Below the pieces are notes generated by a model. It ran no database searches and was not told the origin of the DNA. It was given only the letters and a program-made list of their open reading frames with translations. 41,241 nucleotides of DNA from Corynebacterium sp. (GTDB lineage Bacteria > Actinomycetota > Actinomycetes > Mycobacteriales > Mycobacteriaceae). The stretch spans positions 1 through 41,241 of the forward strand of contig NZ_JAPJNQ010000008.1 in assembly GCF_030826625.1 (NCBI RefSeq), in the 5' to 3' direction. The translations under genes and the position numbers were made by a program. Positions 40,443-41,241 of the stretch are shown here, piece after piece (positions within the stretch are counted from its first letter, which is position 1; each line of letters opens with the position of its first letter).

Positions 40443-41241
40443 ATGGCACGAACCCATGGTAGGGGCGGAGCGGGAATCCGCAAGACCAACAAAAAGGGCG
40501 CCACCAAAGGCTCCGGTGCAGTCCGCCGCCGTGGGCTGGCCGGTAAAGGGCCTACCCCGAAGGCAGAAGACCGCGTCTATCACGCGAAGCACAAGGCGAA
40601 AAACAAGCGTGAGCGTTCCAACTCGGGTCGGCATGAGGCCACGACGGAGCTGGTTGTCGGCAGGAACCCGGTGGTGGAATGCTTGAATGCGAAGGTTCCG
40701 GCGAGCATGTTGTTTGTGGTGGCTGGCACCGGTTCGGATGAGCGGCTGACGCAAGCTGTGCAGATGGCGAACAGTCGTGGTATTCCGATTACCGAACTGC
40801 CGCGGCATGAGATGGACGTGAAAACCGGCAACGGCATGCACCAGGGCATTGGTTTGCAGATTCCGCCGTTTAAATACGCGGAAGTAGAGGATCTGCTTGC
40901 TGATGTGCAGCAGCGCAATGAGACCGGCATGTTTGTCATTCTGGATAACATCACTGACCCGCGGAATTTGGGTGCGGTGATTCGTTCGGCGGCTGCTTTT
41001 GGTGGCCACGGTGTGATTATTCCGGAGCGTCGCTCGGCTTCGGTCACGGCTGTGGCTTGGCGTACTTCTGCTGGTACGGCCGCGCAGTTGCCGGTGGCGC
41101 GGGCGACGAACCTGACGCGCACGGTAAAGGAATTCCAGAAGAACGGCTACCAGGTTGTTGGGCTGGAAGCTGGCGGAGAGCACACTCTGGATACCTACGA
41201 CGGAGGCACAGATCCCGTGGTTATTGTTGTTGGCTCGGAAG
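40443..41241 (+). CDS. rlmB: 23S rRNA 2'-O-methyltransferase (RlmB/TrmH, SpoU type), 3' end outside the window
   Basis: SAM-dependent ribose methyltransferase of the SPOUT class, cut by the window end after 266 codons. It has a long basic N-terminus (residues about 1-65, rich in Lys/Arg/Gly), the substrate-binding domain (VVGRNPVVECLNAKVPA; GIPITELPRHEMD) and SpoU motif 1 FVILDNITDPRNLGAVIRSAAAFG. Motif 2 begins at the last residues (VVIVVGSE). Only about 45 residues are missing. The ATG 40443 is preceded by an AAGGA site. It follows cysS, as in other actinobacteria. Confidence 0.92.
   Translation, partial: MARTHGRGGAGIRKTNKKGATKGSGAVRRRGLAGKGPTPKAEDRVYHAKHKAKNKRERSNSGRHEATTELVVGRNPVVECLNAKVPASMLFVVAGTGSDERLTQAVQMANSRGIPITELPRHEMDVKTGNGMHQGIGLQIPPFKYAEVEDLLADVQQRNETGMFVILDNITDPRNLGAVIRSAAAFGGHGVIIPERRSASVTAVAWRTSAGTAAQLPVARATNLTRTVKEFQKNGYQVVGLEAGGEHTLDTYDGGTDPVVIVVGSE

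Overview
The window is a chromosomal segment of an actinobacterium, almost certainly a Corynebacterium. Evidence is the gene order ftsH-folE-folP-folB-folK-DUF3180-panC-like, the cory-CC-star/ArsA/CstA trio, carD next to ispD/ispF and cysS, a ClgR-type operator and a sigma-H-type promoter at clpC, and many start codons 6-8 nt behind a TAnnnT -10 box (leaderless mRNAs). I cannot name the species. No rRNA, tRNA, CRISPR array or complete insertion sequence was seen.

Layout. 1-4100: ppa (minus) diverges from dacB-tilS-hpt. 4100-11450: one long plus-strand block, ftsH, four folate genes (folE, folP, folB, folK), two membrane proteins and a divergent pantothenate-synthetase-like gene. 11548-14618: minus-strand operon cstA, cory-CC-star, ArsA/Get3-like ATPase. 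14841-19512: lysS, a DHA2 drug exporter and a succinate-semialdehyde dehydrogenase. 19946-25310: a YhgE/Pip membrane protein and clpC, which has a heat/proteolysis-type control region. 25473-27857: accessory patch with a broken secretory lipase and an AbiE toxin-antitoxin pair whose toxin seems to carry an internal deletion. 27939-30557: mutY and a beta-carbonic anhydrase from an extremely compact divergent promoter, then an anchored exported protein. 30689-33832: the most unusual locus. 34058-41241: radA, a His-rich lipoprotein, carD, a fused ispDF, cysS and the start of an rlmB/trmH-type methyltransferase.

Candidate new system (30689-33832). On the minus strand a multi-span DesK/NarL-type histidine kinase is followed by a 52-codon ORF for a probable exported peptide with two cysteines, whose stop codon overlaps the start of a LuxR-type response regulator. 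Divergently, an AT-rich pair encodes a Sec-signal precursor with a hydrophobic four-cysteine C-terminal domain and, with no gap, a three-span membrane protein. The layout resembles a peptide-regulated bacteriocin with its immunity protein. This is inference from architecture and has not been matched to a known family.

Other genome-scale signals. The 9-mer GTCGGCAAG occurs 20 times on the two strands in 41 kb, in and between genes, and twice-nested copies build a terminator-like hairpin between panC-like and the ArsA gene. Many genes carry short in-frame tandem repeats at their ends or linkers (dacB, tilS twice, the 9217-10521 gene twice, ispDF twice), and a 21-bp repeat starts at the hpt stop codon, suggesting a lineage in which such repeats expand readily.
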